From assembly GCF_900323885.1 (NCBI RefSeq), contig NZ_OOHJ01000032.1:62001-126000 (forward strand): a stretch of DNA of 64,000 nucleotides. The letters are read 5' to 3'. The notes under the pieces were generated by a model. The model saw nothing but the letters and a program-made list of their open reading frames with translations, made no database searches and was not told where the DNA came from. The DNA is from [Actinomadura] parvosata subsp. kistnae (GTDB lineage Bacteria > Actinomycetota > Actinomycetes > Streptosporangiales > Streptosporangiaceae). Of this stretch, positions 47,901-55,547 are shown piece after piece. Every line of letters begins with the position of its first letter. The stretch's first letter is position 1. The position numbers were made by a program, and so were the translations under genes.

Positions 47901-48106
47901 TGACGGCGACCCGGATCTTGCCGGGAGGTTCCTGCTGCCGGTGACCGTCCTGGCGTGCGCCGGCGGCTGACGCGCGGACCCGGCGGCGATGAAAACGACC
48001 CACGTCGGCTGACGAATAGCGGCCCGCTCCCACCCCGGCCACAGGTCACTGAAGGACGACATCGTGATCGTCCTGCGCCATGCCGGGCTTCGTCTCCCCG
48101 GGGGCG

Positions 48107-48155
48107 TCAGTCGTTGTGATACCCGCCGTCAGGCTGATACCCGCCGTCAGGCTGA
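48107..48155. repeat. 18-bp tandem repeat encoding GGYQPD
   Basis: Nearly identical 18-base units (CCGCCGTCAGGCTGATAC and a variant) are repeated two to three times at the 3' end of the small secreted protein gene. Repeat-number change would lengthen or shorten the C-terminus in frame. Confidence 0.65.
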
Positions 48156-48349
48156 TATCCGCCGGTCGGCGAGACGGGGGCAACAGATGCCTCCCAGGGG
48201 AACTCCCGCACCACGCTCGGCGCCGTCGCAGTCCTCTCGACGCAGCTTCCCGTGCACGAGGCCGCCTCTGCCGCCGTCCCACCGAACGTCATCACGGCCG
48301 TAGCCGCCAGACCCGCCATGGTCGTGGCGGTCACGATCTTCCTGATCAT
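48107..48349 (-). CDS. Small secreted protein with C-terminal GGYQPD repeats
   Basis: An 80-residue protein of unknown function. A Sec signal peptide (MIRKIVTATTMAGLAATAVM, then TFGGTAAEA) is probably cut before ASCTGSCVE, leaving about 51 residues with a CxxxC pair that could form a disulfide. The C-terminus is three tandem hexapeptides: GGYQPD, GGYQPD, GGYHND. The ATG at 48349 is closely preceded by GGGGCAAGG. It stands alone among IS fragments. Mature size, Cys pair and repeats would fit a surface or signalling peptide; that is inference. Confidence 0.6.
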   Translation of the reverse strand: MIRKIVTATTMAGLAATAVMTFGGTAAEAASCTGSCVERTATAPSVVREFPWEASVAPVSPTGGYQPDGGYQPDGGYHND

Positions 48350-48597
48350 CCTTGCCCCGTTTCCAATTGTCCGACTGTCCCGCCGGACAAGGCCGCGACC
48401 CCCGCATGGAGCGGATGGCCGCGATGATGTCGGCGTCCAGGGCTGAAAGCTTCCCGGGCGACAGTCATTCTCCACGTGCGGCGCCCTCTTCCGGATCGCC
48501 TCCTGCACCTTACGGCTCTGTCGTTGGGCAGGTTGTAACCGAGGACACTGCCTCCACCCGCGCCAGGGAGCGTCCCACCTGACTGACCACTCCGCGC
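48350..48597. other. Intergenic stretch upstream of the small secreted protein gene
   Basis: These 248 bases presumably carry the promoter of the small secreted protein gene. I see no clear gene, repeat or terminator. Confidence 0.35.
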
Positions 48598-48738
48598 AAC
48601 CCGGCCGTACGACGGATGAGTCGGCCGAGCTGAAGCGGCTGCGCCGGAAGAACGCCGAGCTCCGGCGCCGACGAGATCTTGAAGGCCGCGTCGGCTTTCT
48701 TCGCGTCGTCGTCTGCAGGATTCTTCGCCACGGCCAAC
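48598..48738 (+). pseudogene. IS3-family transposase OrfA fragment
   Basis: The plus strand reads QPGRTTDESAELKRLRRKNA, then ELRR, and after a one-base shift DEILKAASAFFAS. This is the coiled-coil end of IS3 OrfA (usually ELRRANEILKAASAFFA). No helix-turn-helix start and no following OrfB are present. It is oriented opposite to the OrfB fragment at 47538, so the two come from different events or were rearranged. Confidence 0.65.
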
Positions 48739-48746
48739 GGGGCGCG

Positions 48747-50522
48747 TTAGTCCCGGATCTTCGTTCTGCGGGGCAGACGCAGGACGAACGTCGCGCCCCG
48801 GCCAGGCTCGCTGCGCACCGCCGCGGACCCGCCGTGCGCCTCGGCGAGCTGCCGCACGATGGCCAGGCCCAGTCCGCTGCCGCCGGTCTGGCGGCTGCGC
48901 GATTTCTCGGCCCGCCAGAACCGGCCGAAGACGTACGGCAGGTGCTCGGGCGCGATGCCCGGCCCGGTGTCGGCGACCTCGATCAGCACGTCGTCGGCGT
49001 CGCCGTGCGCGCGCAGGCTTACCCGCCCGCCGGCGGGCGTGTGGCGGAGCGCGTTGGTGAGCAGGTTGCCGACCGCCTGCCGCAGCCGTACCGGATCGGC
49101 GTCCAGGCAGGGGCGGCCGGTCACCTCGACGGTCAGCGCCGGCCCGGCGGCCGCGGCGCGGTGGACGGTCGCGATCTGCTCGAGCAGGTCGGCCACGTCG
49201 ACCGGCTCGGGGTGCAGCTGCAGCTTGCCGGCGTCGGCGAGCGCGAGCTGCTGCAGGTCGTCGATGATGTGTTGCAGCACCATGGTCTCCTCGACCAGCG
49301 AGGCGGTGAGCGCCGGGTCCAGCTCGGCCACGCCGTCCTGGGTGGCCTCCAGCCAGCCGCGGATGGTGCTCAGCGGCGTGCGCAGCTCGTGCGAGACGTC
49401 GCTGACCATCGCCTTGCGCTGCTGCTCCATGCGGTCCAGGTGCTCGGACATCTCGTTGAACGCGGCGCCCAGCTCGCCGACCTCGCCCTTGGCGCGGACC
49501 GTGACCCGCGCCGAGCCGTCGCCCGCCCGCATCCGCCGGGCTGCGGCGGTCACCGCCCGCATCGGCCGCATCAGCCGGGTGGCGACGAGCACGCTGACCC
49601 CGACCGCCAGGACGAGGATCACCGCGGTGACGCCCGCGATGCCGTAGGGGTCGATGGCCGGCGTGCGGTCCTCCGGCGAGCCGATGTAGAGCAGCGCGGC
49701 CGGTGCGACGTACGGCTTCAGCTGGGCGCGGCGCGCGGCGGCCAGGCACTCGGCGGCCGACGGCGCAGCGGACGGCTCGCCGGTCTCGTCCAGCCACACC
49801 TCGACCCGGCCTCCGTGGCACTTGCGGACCAGGGCGGCGAGCTGGTCGAGCGCGCGCTTCTCGGTGGTGGTCGGCCCGGGCGCGTCCGGCGAGCACGACG
49901 GCGAACCGGGCGGTGACGCCGCGGACGCCACGCTGACGGGCGGGCCGGGGTGTTCGGCGTCCGGTGCCGAGGTGGCGGGACCGCCCTCGCGGCGGAGGTA
50001 GGGGCGGCCGCCAGGGCCGACGGCGACCGTGGCACGCCAGCCCTGATGGCGCAGGCACGCCGCCTGCGCGTCGACCTCCTCGCGCAGCCGGGCCCGTTCG
50101 GGCCCCGGCAGGAGGAACGGCCCGACCGCGCGCGCGTCGATCCGGTCGGTGGCCGCCCCGGGCACCAGCGAGACGTCGACGGCGAGCGGGTCGACGACGG
50201 CCGAGGCGCGCGCAGGCAGCGGCGGCCGGCCGGGCGCCGAGTCCGCGATCAGGGCGCCGCCCTCGGTCGCCAGCGCGACCCGCTCGCCGCTCTGCCGGGC
50301 CAGCTCGCGCACGGTCTCCTCGACGCCGTCCCACCGCGGGTGGCTCGCCGCGTAGCCGAGCAGCGCGTCGTTGACGCGGGCGTCGCGGGCGAGCGTCTGG
50401 CCCTGCTGCTGCCGGATCTCGCCGGACGTGCTGCGCGCCGCCAGCCACGCGGTCGCCACGATCGAGCACACCGCGATCAGCACCGAGCTGGCGACCAGCC
50501 GTACGAGGAGGCTATGGCGCAC
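48747..50522 (-). CDS. Sensor histidine kinase (HAMP, HisKA, HATPase)
   Basis: A 591-residue membrane kinase. Helix 1 spans about residues 8-28, an extracytoplasmic sensor of about 260 residues follows, then helix 2 (GVTAVILVLAVGVSVLVATRL) and a HAMP domain. The phosphoacceptor His is in MVSDVSHELRTPLSTIRGW, the N box NLLTNALRHTPAGG, the G1 box DTGPGIAPEHLPYVF and the G2 box GGSGLGLAIVRQL. The GTG start overlaps the response-regulator stop by 11 bases, so the pair is coupled. The long sensor domain with many Cys suggests an envelope stimulus. Confidence 0.94.
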   Translation of the reverse strand: MRHSLLVRLVASSVLIAVCSIVATAWLAARSTSGEIRQQQGQTLARDARVNDALLGYAASHPRWDGVEETVRELARQSGERVALATEGGALIADSAPGRPPLPARASAVVDPLAVDVSLVPGAATDRIDARAVGPFLLPGPERARLREEVDAQAACLRHQGWRATVAVGPGGRPYLRREGGPATSAPDAEHPGPPVSVASAASPPGSPSCSPDAPGPTTTEKRALDQLAALVRKCHGGRVEVWLDETGEPSAAPSAAECLAAARRAQLKPYVAPAALLYIGSPEDRTPAIDPYGIAGVTAVILVLAVGVSVLVATRLMRPMRAVTAAARRMRAGDGSARVTVRAKGEVGELGAAFNEMSEHLDRMEQQRKAMVSDVSHELRTPLSTIRGWLEATQDGVAELDPALTASLVEETMVLQHIIDDLQQLALADAGKLQLHPEPVDVADLLEQIATVHRAAAAGPALTVEVTGRPCLDADPVRLRQAVGNLLTNALRHTPAGGRVSLRAHGDADDVLIEVADTGPGIAPEHLPYVFGRFWRAEKSRSRQTGGSGLGLAIVRQLAEAHGGSAAVRSEPGRGATFVLRLPRRTKIRD

Positions 50523-51201
50523 GGTCGCTGACCAGCTTGTACCCGACGCCGTAGACCGTGCGCAGCCGGACCGGCCGCTGTGGCTGCGGCTCGATCTTCT
50601 TGCGCAGGTTCTTCACGTGCACGTCGACCGTGCGCTCGGTGATGAAGCGGTCGTAGCCGTGCAGGTGCTCCAGAAGTTGTGACCGGGTGAAAACCCGCGC
50701 CGGGCACGCGGCCAGCGCCTCCAGGATGCGGAACTCCGCGGGGGTGCACTCCACCTCGCGCCCGTCCGCGAGCACCATGTGCCGCTCGCGGTCCACCGTG
50801 AGGCCGCCGACCCGGTACACCTCCTCGCCGCTCCCCCGCCTGGTCCGCCGCAGCAGCGTGCGCACCCGGGCCATCAGCTCGCGCGGGCTGTAGGGCTTGG
50901 TGAGGTAGTCGTCGGCACCGAGGTCGAGGCCGAGCAGCAGGTCGTCCTCCGTCGAGCGGGCGGTCACCATCAGCACCGGCACGTCGGACTCGGCGCGCAG
51001 CACACGGCACACGTCGAGGCCGTCGACGCCCGGCATCATCACGTCGAGCAGGACGAGGTCGGGGCGGCGGAGGCGGGCCTGCTCGATCGCGGTCCGCCCG
51101 TCGTGGACGACGGCCACGGAGTGTCCCTCGCGCTGGAGATAGCGGCGCAGCAGCTCCGCCTGTTTGGGGTCGTCCTCCGCGACCAGGACATTCGCGCACA
51201 T
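50512..51201 (-). CDS. OmpR-family response regulator
   Basis: A 229-residue regulator. The receiver domain has DD at 10-11 (AEDD), the phosphoacceptor Asp53 in LVLLDVMMPGVDG, and Lys in DDYLTKPYSPREL. The C-terminal winged helix runs CTPAEFRILEALAACPARVF to the recognition helix TERTVDVHVKNLRKKI. It is the first gene of the two-component operon and is divergent from the L,D-transpeptidase gene. Three 11-bp-phased repeats in the 92-base gap are its likely binding site. Confidence 0.94.
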   Translation of the reverse strand: MCANVLVAEDDPKQAELLRRYLQREGHSVAVVHDGRTAIEQARLRRPDLVLLDVMMPGVDGLDVCRVLRAESDVPVLMVTARSTEDDLLLGLDLGADDYLTKPYSPRELMARVRTLLRRTRRGSGEEVYRVGGLTVDRERHMVLADGREVECTPAEFRILEALAACPARVFTRSQLLEHLHGYDRFITERTVDVHVKNLRKKIEPQPQRPVRLRTVYGVGYKLVSDRAP

Positions 51202-51243
51202 TCCTTGGAGAATAGGCGACCCGAGACCGGCACCACGAGATCA

Positions 51244-51271
51244 TCACATCGGCCTCACGGGTTCTTCACAT
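51244..51271. promoter_or_regulatory. Three 11-bp-phased direct repeats, putative response-regulator site
   Basis: TCACAT at 51244, TCACGG at 51255 and TCACAT at 51266 recur at exactly 11-bp steps, the spacing OmpR/PhoB-type regulators need for head-to-tail binding. The array ends 22 bases before the L,D-transpeptidase start and about 43 from the response-regulator start, so it could control both directions. Confidence 0.55.
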
Positions 51272-51293
51272 TTCTTGGCGAGCATCTTTCGAC

Positions 51294-52046
51294 ATGCGCC
51301 ACGTCAAGATCTACACCGGCGTCCTGCTCGCCGCCGGCCTGGTCGCCGGGGCCGCCGCTTGCGGCTCGTCGAGCGGTGGCACGTCGGGGCCCGGCCCGTC
51401 CAGGACCGGCCGACCGGCGGCTGCCGCCGAACAACAGCAGCGGCGGGGCGGTGCGGCGATAGCGACCGTGCGCGGCCGCCGGATCTCCGTGCACAGGCGG
51501 AAGGGCGACGGGGCAGCCTGGATGACGCTGTTCAGCCCCAATGAGATGGGGGCCACCCGGGTGTTCCTGGTCGAGGCCGAGGACGGCGACTGGCTCAAGG
51601 TGCTGCTGCCGGTCCGGCCCAACGGCAGCACCGGCTGGGTCAAGGCGTCCGACGTCAAGCTGACGTCCACGACCCATCGAGTGGAGATAGACCCGAAGAC
51701 GTTCACGTTCACCGTCTTCGACGGCGAGAAGGTGCTGCGCACCGGCAAGGTCGCGGTCGGTGAGGGCGGCACGCCCACCCCGGCCGGCCGCTTCTACTTC
51801 ACCGAGCTGCTCCGCCCGCCGAACCCCGACGGCGCCTACGGCGCCTACGCCTTCGGGCTGAGCGGCTTCTCCCCGACGCTGCGGACGTTCGCCGGCGGCC
51901 CCGGGCAGCTCGCCGTGCACGGCACGAACCAGGCTTCGACGCTGGGCGGCAAGGTCAGCCACGGCTGCGTGCGGGTCAGCAACGACGACATTACCTGGAT
52001 GGCCGAGAACCTGGCGATCGGCACGCCTGTCGTCATCAAGGAATGA
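51294..52046 (+). CDS. L,D-transpeptidase (YkuD domain), probable lipoprotein
   Basis: A 250-residue cell-wall enzyme that would form or remodel 3-3 peptidoglycan cross-links. An N-terminal signal ends at LVAGAAAC with Cys23 as likely lipid anchor, though Ala at -3 is a weak lipobox. An SH3-like segment (VEAEDGDWLKVLLPVRPNGS, TGWVKASDV) comes next. The YkuD domain closes with HGTNQ and the catalytic SHGCVRVSNDD. It is divergent from the response regulator and probably heads a short envelope operon with the two genes downstream. Confidence 0.92.
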   Translation: MRHVKIYTGVLLAAGLVAGAAACGSSSGGTSGPGPSRTGRPAAAAEQQQRRGGAAIATVRGRRISVHRRKGDGAAWMTLFSPNEMGATRVFLVEAEDGDWLKVLLPVRPNGSTGWVKASDVKLTSTTHRVEIDPKTFTFTVFDGEKVLRTGKVAVGEGGTPTPAGRFYFTELLRPPNPDGAYGAYAFGLSGFSPTLRTFAGGPGQLAVHGTNQASTLGGKVSHGCVRVSNDDITWMAENLAIGTPVVIKE

Positions 52047-52068
52047 ACCAGCAACGAAAGGACCGTCG

Positions 52069-52269
52069 ATGCGCCTGAAGTCCCTCACGGCAGCGATCGC
52101 GCTGGGCACCGGTCTGGCCCTCACGGGTCTGGCCGCCGCCGAGGCCACCACCCCGCCCGAGCCGGCCTCCTCACCGGGGCACCTGAGCCCGAGCCACCCT
52201 GGCGACAACTTGCCGACCGCCGGGCCGCCCGGCAAGGCCATCCCCAAGATGCCCAACTACACCGGCTGA
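52069..52269 (+). CDS. Small secreted Pro/Gly-rich peptide, unknown function
   Basis: A 66-residue protein. A signal peptide (LTAAIALGTGLALTGLAAAEA) leaves about 43 residues rich in Pro, Ser and Gly that end KAIPKMPNYTG, with no Cys. GAAAGGA lies just ahead of the ATG, and the gene begins 22 bases after the transpeptidase stop, so it is probably co-expressed with it. I do not recognise the family. Its size and place suggest an exported accessory or signal peptide of the envelope operon. Confidence 0.68.
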   Translation: MRLKSLTAAIALGTGLALTGLAAAEATTPPEPASSPGHLSPSHPGDNLPTAGPPGKAIPKMPNYTG

Positions 52270-52281
52270 CCCCTGGACCGC

Positions 52282-52298
52282 GCCGGGGCACGCCCGGC
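52282..52298 (+). terminator. GC-rich hairpin between the small peptide and TPR genes
   Basis: GCCGGG (52282-52287) and CCCGGC (52293-52298) form a perfect 6-bp stem around a GCACG loop, 12 bases after the peptide stop. There is no T-run, so it would be a weak or partial terminator, perhaps tuning expression of the downstream gene. Confidence 0.3.
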
Positions 52299-52328
52299 CT
52301 CGACAGATGATCATGAAAAGGAGAAGCC

Positions 52329-53654
52329 GTGACTGATGACCGAAGATGGAACCGGCGTTCGCTGTTGCGCAGCGCGGCCATGGTGGCCGGTGCCGCCGCG
52401 ACCGCACCATGGCCGGGCAGGGCGGCCGCAGCGCAAGCCGACGGCACCGACGCGGACGCGTTGTTCAGGGCGGGCAAGTTCGAGCAGGCGGCCCGCGCAT
52501 ATGAGGAGATCCTCAAGAAGGACCCCGCGAACATGCGCGCCGCCCGCCAGCGCGGCTCTATCGGGCTGTTGGCCAACAAGTTCCCCGACGCCGAGAAGTA
52601 CCTCACCATGGCCCTCGAACTGGCGCCCGACGACCAGGAGACCAACCAGCTGTTAGGCGACTGCTACATCCGGCAGGACAAGTTCGCCCTGTCCGTGCCA
52701 CGCTGGCGAGCGGGCGGCGAAGAAGGCTACGCCACATGGTTCTCGGCATTCCGCGGCGAGCCGTACCAGATCCACGGGGACATAGGCCGGGTGACATTCG
52801 CGCAGATGGACCCGGAGCCGCTGGTGGAGGCCTCGATCAACGGCGGAGCGCCGAAGCGCTTCGTGTTCTACACCGGCGCCTCGAATCTGCAGGTGCGCGC
52901 GTCAGTGGCCAAGGAAGCCGGGCTGACCCCGGTGTACAAGCAAAAGACCGACTTCGAAGGCGTCGACATCTGGGTGTACTACGGGATCCTGGACTCCTTC
53001 AAGCTCGGCGGTCTCGAACTGCGCAACGTCCCCGTGGGCTGGTCGTCGACGGAGTCGGGCGCGGATGTCGGCACTGACAGCGACGGCCTGATCGGCACGT
53101 GGGTCTTCTACCACTTGCTGACCACCTTCGACTACGCGGGCCGGCAGCTGATCCTGCGCCGCCCGACCCCCGCGGCGGTCAGGAAGGTGCACGCCGACGC
53201 CGCGCGGGCGGGCACGAAGCCCCTGCCGATCTGGCTGTCCCGTGACCACGACCTCGGCAGCATCGGCAGCATCGCCGGCACCGCCGGCTCAGGCCCAAGG
53301 ATGATGGGCGTGAACTTCGGCGGAGGCGGCGGCGAGGGCGCCGTGGGCACGTCGCTGGAGGTGGCCGAACGGTTGGGCATCCGCACCGACACCGACCGCC
53401 CGATCGAGACGTTCGGCCACAGCCACGAAGCCGTCGTCTACCCCTGCTACCCCAAGGAGATCCGCATCGGCGACGCCGTCGCCAACGACATCTACTGCAC
53501 AGCGGACAAGAACCGGCAGATCAACGTGCCCTGGCCGTACGGGAACGGGATCGACGCGACCGGCTACTTCGGCCACTGCTTCTGGAAGCCCTACACCATC
53601 ACCGTCGACTTCACCACCATGAAGCTCTACATCGCCCGCGGCAAGGCCACCTGA
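52329..53654 (+). CDS. TAT-exported TPR protein with inactive aspartic-protease-like domain
   Basis: A 441-residue protein. The N-terminus RRSLLRSAAMVAGAAA is a twin-arginine-type signal. Residues 42-125 are TPR repeats (ALFRAGKFEQAARAYEEILK). From about residue 150 follows a two-lobed retropepsin-like domain. In the first lobe the usual DTGAS is YTGAS (Tyr181), and the second lobe has FGGGGGEGAVGTS where DTG is expected, so both catalytic Asp residues seem lost. The GTG start has AAGGAG upstream. It follows the small peptide by 59 bases and probably acts as a binding or scaffold protein outside the membrane. Confidence 0.82.
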   Translation: MTDDRRWNRRSLLRSAAMVAGAAATAPWPGRAAAAQADGTDADALFRAGKFEQAARAYEEILKKDPANMRAARQRGSIGLLANKFPDAEKYLTMALELAPDDQETNQLLGDCYIRQDKFALSVPRWRAGGEEGYATWFSAFRGEPYQIHGDIGRVTFAQMDPEPLVEASINGGAPKRFVFYTGASNLQVRASVAKEAGLTPVYKQKTDFEGVDIWVYYGILDSFKLGGLELRNVPVGWSSTESGADVGTDSDGLIGTWVFYHLLTTFDYAGRQLILRRPTPAAVRKVHADAARAGTKPLPIWLSRDHDLGSIGSIAGTAGSGPRMMGVNFGGGGGEGAVGTSLEVAERLGIRTDTDRPIETFGHSHEAVVYPCYPKEIRIGDAVANDIYCTADKNRQINVPWPYGNGIDATGYFGHCFWKPYTITVDFTTMKLYIARGKAT

Positions 53655-53753
53655 CCCCAGTCGGCACGGGCGTCCGAGACACACCTGGAGCTGATGGAAA
53701 GGGCCACCCCTGTAAAGCGCATCCGACAAGCGTGACGGGTTTCGAAATCGAGC

Positions 53754-53772
53754 GACAATGATTATCATTTGC
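53754..53772. promoter_or_regulatory. Fur-like iron/metal box upstream of the ABC operon
   Basis: GACAATGATTATCATTTGC matches the classical 19-bp Fur box at 15 of 19 positions and holds the near-perfect palindrome AATGATTATCATT. It lies 36 bases before the first ABC gene. It implies repression by a Fur-family protein (Fur or Zur), hence iron- or zinc-responsive expression. Confidence 0.68.
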
Positions 53773-53807
53773 TCAACTTGCCGTACGTTTACCGTCAGAG
53801 GTGACGC

Positions 53808-55547
53808 ATGTCCACATCGGTGCTGGCTCCCGCACGCGCCACCCTCATCGGTTGCGGTGTCCTGACCGGGATCAGCGCACTCGCGGGAATGGCGCCGCTG
53901 ATCGCGGTCGTCGAGATCAGCCGGCGCCTGCTGCAGGGGAACACGGACGTGTGGCCGGTCATCGTGGTCGCGCTCATCGCGCTCGCCGTCAAGCAACTCG
54001 GCACGTTCGGCGCGGGAGTGCTGACCCATCTGGCCGACATCCGCGTGTCGTTCCGGATCCGGCGGGAGCTGCTGCGCAAGCTGCGCAGGCTCCCCCTCGG
54101 CTGGTTCACCGACCGCAACTCGGGGATCGTGAAGAAGACGGTCGAGGACGACGTCGCCGCGCTGCACCACCTCATCGCCCACTCCGTGGTGGAGGTGACG
54201 GCCGCCGCGGTCCCGGTGGTGGTGGCGGTCGGCTACCTGTTCCTCGTGGACTGGCGGATGGCGCTGATCAGCCTGGTCCCGCTGGTCAGCGGGCTGATCG
54301 TGTACCAGCGGGCGATGGCGGGCGCGGGGACGAAGTACCCGGAGTTCGTGGCGTGGCTGACGCGGCTGAGCGGGGCGGCGGTCGAGTTCGTGAACGGCAT
54401 CGGGGTGGTCAAGGCGTTCGGCACGCCGGGGGTGGCCAGCCGCAGATTCCAGGAAATATCCCGAAATTTCGCCCGCTTCTTCCTGGACTGGGCGAAGGCG
54501 ACGACCGTGGCCTCCGTCATCGCGGAGATCCTGCTGTCTCCGCCGAGCGTGCTCGTCGTCACGGTGGCCGCGGGCGGCTTGTTCACCGCCGCCGGCTGGT
54601 TGCCGCTGACGAGTCTCATCGCGTTCCTGGTGTTCGGGACGGTCACCACCGCGGGCCTGATGACGTTCATGATGTCGATCCACCCGCTGGTCACGGCGCT
54701 CAGCGTGGCGCGCGGCATCGGCGAGGTGCTCTCCACGCCGGAGCTGCCCGTCCCGGCGAGCCCGATCGTGCCCGACCCCGCCGCTTCCGGCCCGGTGGTA
54801 CGGATGCGCGGGGTGCGTTTCGCCTACGGTGACACGGTCGCGCTCGACGGCGTGGACCTGGAGCTCGAACGGGGCACGGTGACCGCGCTGGTCGGCCCGT
54901 CCGGGTCCGGCAAGTCCACCCTGGCCAGGCTGCTGCCCCGTTTCGACGACCCGCAGCAGGGCTCGGTCGAGCTGCACGGCGTCGACCTGCGCGACCTCGA
55001 CCCCGCCGAGCTGTACCGGCATGTCGCGTTCGTCTTCCAGGACTCCGCGCTGCTGCGCATGAGCGTCCGCGACAACATCCGCCTGGCCCGCCCGGACGCC
55101 GATGACGAAGCCGTGCGCGCGGCGGCGGCCAAAGCGCAGATCCTCGACCGCCTGGACACGCTGCCGCGCGGGCTGGACTCGGTGGCGGGCGAGGACGCCG
55201 AGCTGTCCGGCGGCGAGCGGCAGCGGGTCTGCATCGCCCGCGCCATCCTCGCCGACCGGCCGATCCTCGTCCTGGACGAGGCGACCGCCGGCGCGGACCC
55301 CGAGAACGAGGCCCGCATCCAGGACGCGCTCAGCGAGGTCGCGCGCGGGCGCACCGTGCTGGTCATCGCGCACCGGCTGAGCACGATCCGCGGCGCCGAC
55401 CAGATCGTGGTCCTCGACGAGGGCCGCGTCGCCGAACGGGGACGGCACGACGAACTCCTCGCCCGCCAGGGCCTGTACGCCCGGCTGTGGGAGCACGACC
55501 AGCGCGCCCGCGAGGGCGCCGCCGAGCGTCTGGAGGCCGGCCGATGA
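53808..55547 (+). CDS. ABC transporter, fused permease/ATPase half (IrtA/YbtP-like)
   Basis: A 579-residue half-transporter. Six membrane helices of the exporter fold fill residues 1-310. The ATPase follows with Walker A GPSGSGKS, the Q-loop VFQDSALL, signature LSGGERQR, Walker B ILVLDEATAG and the switch His in VIAHRLS. AGAGGTGA precedes the ATG. Pairing with a second half gene plus a Fur-like box fits the siderophore importers IrtAB and YbtPQ, which use an exporter fold to bring metal chelates in. It lacks the N-terminal reductase domain of IrtA. Confidence 0.9.
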   Translation: MSTSVLAPARATLIGCGVLTGISALAGMAPLIAVVEISRRLLQGNTDVWPVIVVALIALAVKQLGTFGAGVLTHLADIRVSFRIRRELLRKLRRLPLGWFTDRNSGIVKKTVEDDVAALHHLIAHSVVEVTAAAVPVVVAVGYLFLVDWRMALISLVPLVSGLIVYQRAMAGAGTKYPEFVAWLTRLSGAAVEFVNGIGVVKAFGTPGVASRRFQEISRNFARFFLDWAKATTVASVIAEILLSPPSVLVVTVAAGGLFTAAGWLPLTSLIAFLVFGTVTTAGLMTFMMSIHPLVTALSVARGIGEVLSTPELPVPASPIVPDPAASGPVVRMRGVRFAYGDTVALDGVDLELERGTVTALVGPSGSGKSTLARLLPRFDDPQQGSVELHGVDLRDLDPAELYRHVAFVFQDSALLRMSVRDNIRLARPDADDEAVRAAAAKAQILDRLDTLPRGLDSVAGEDAELSGGERQRVCIARAILADRPILVLDEATAGADPENEARIQDALSEVARGRTVLVIAHRLSTIRGADQIVVLDEGRVAERGRHDELLARQGLYARLWEHDQRAREGAAERLEAGR

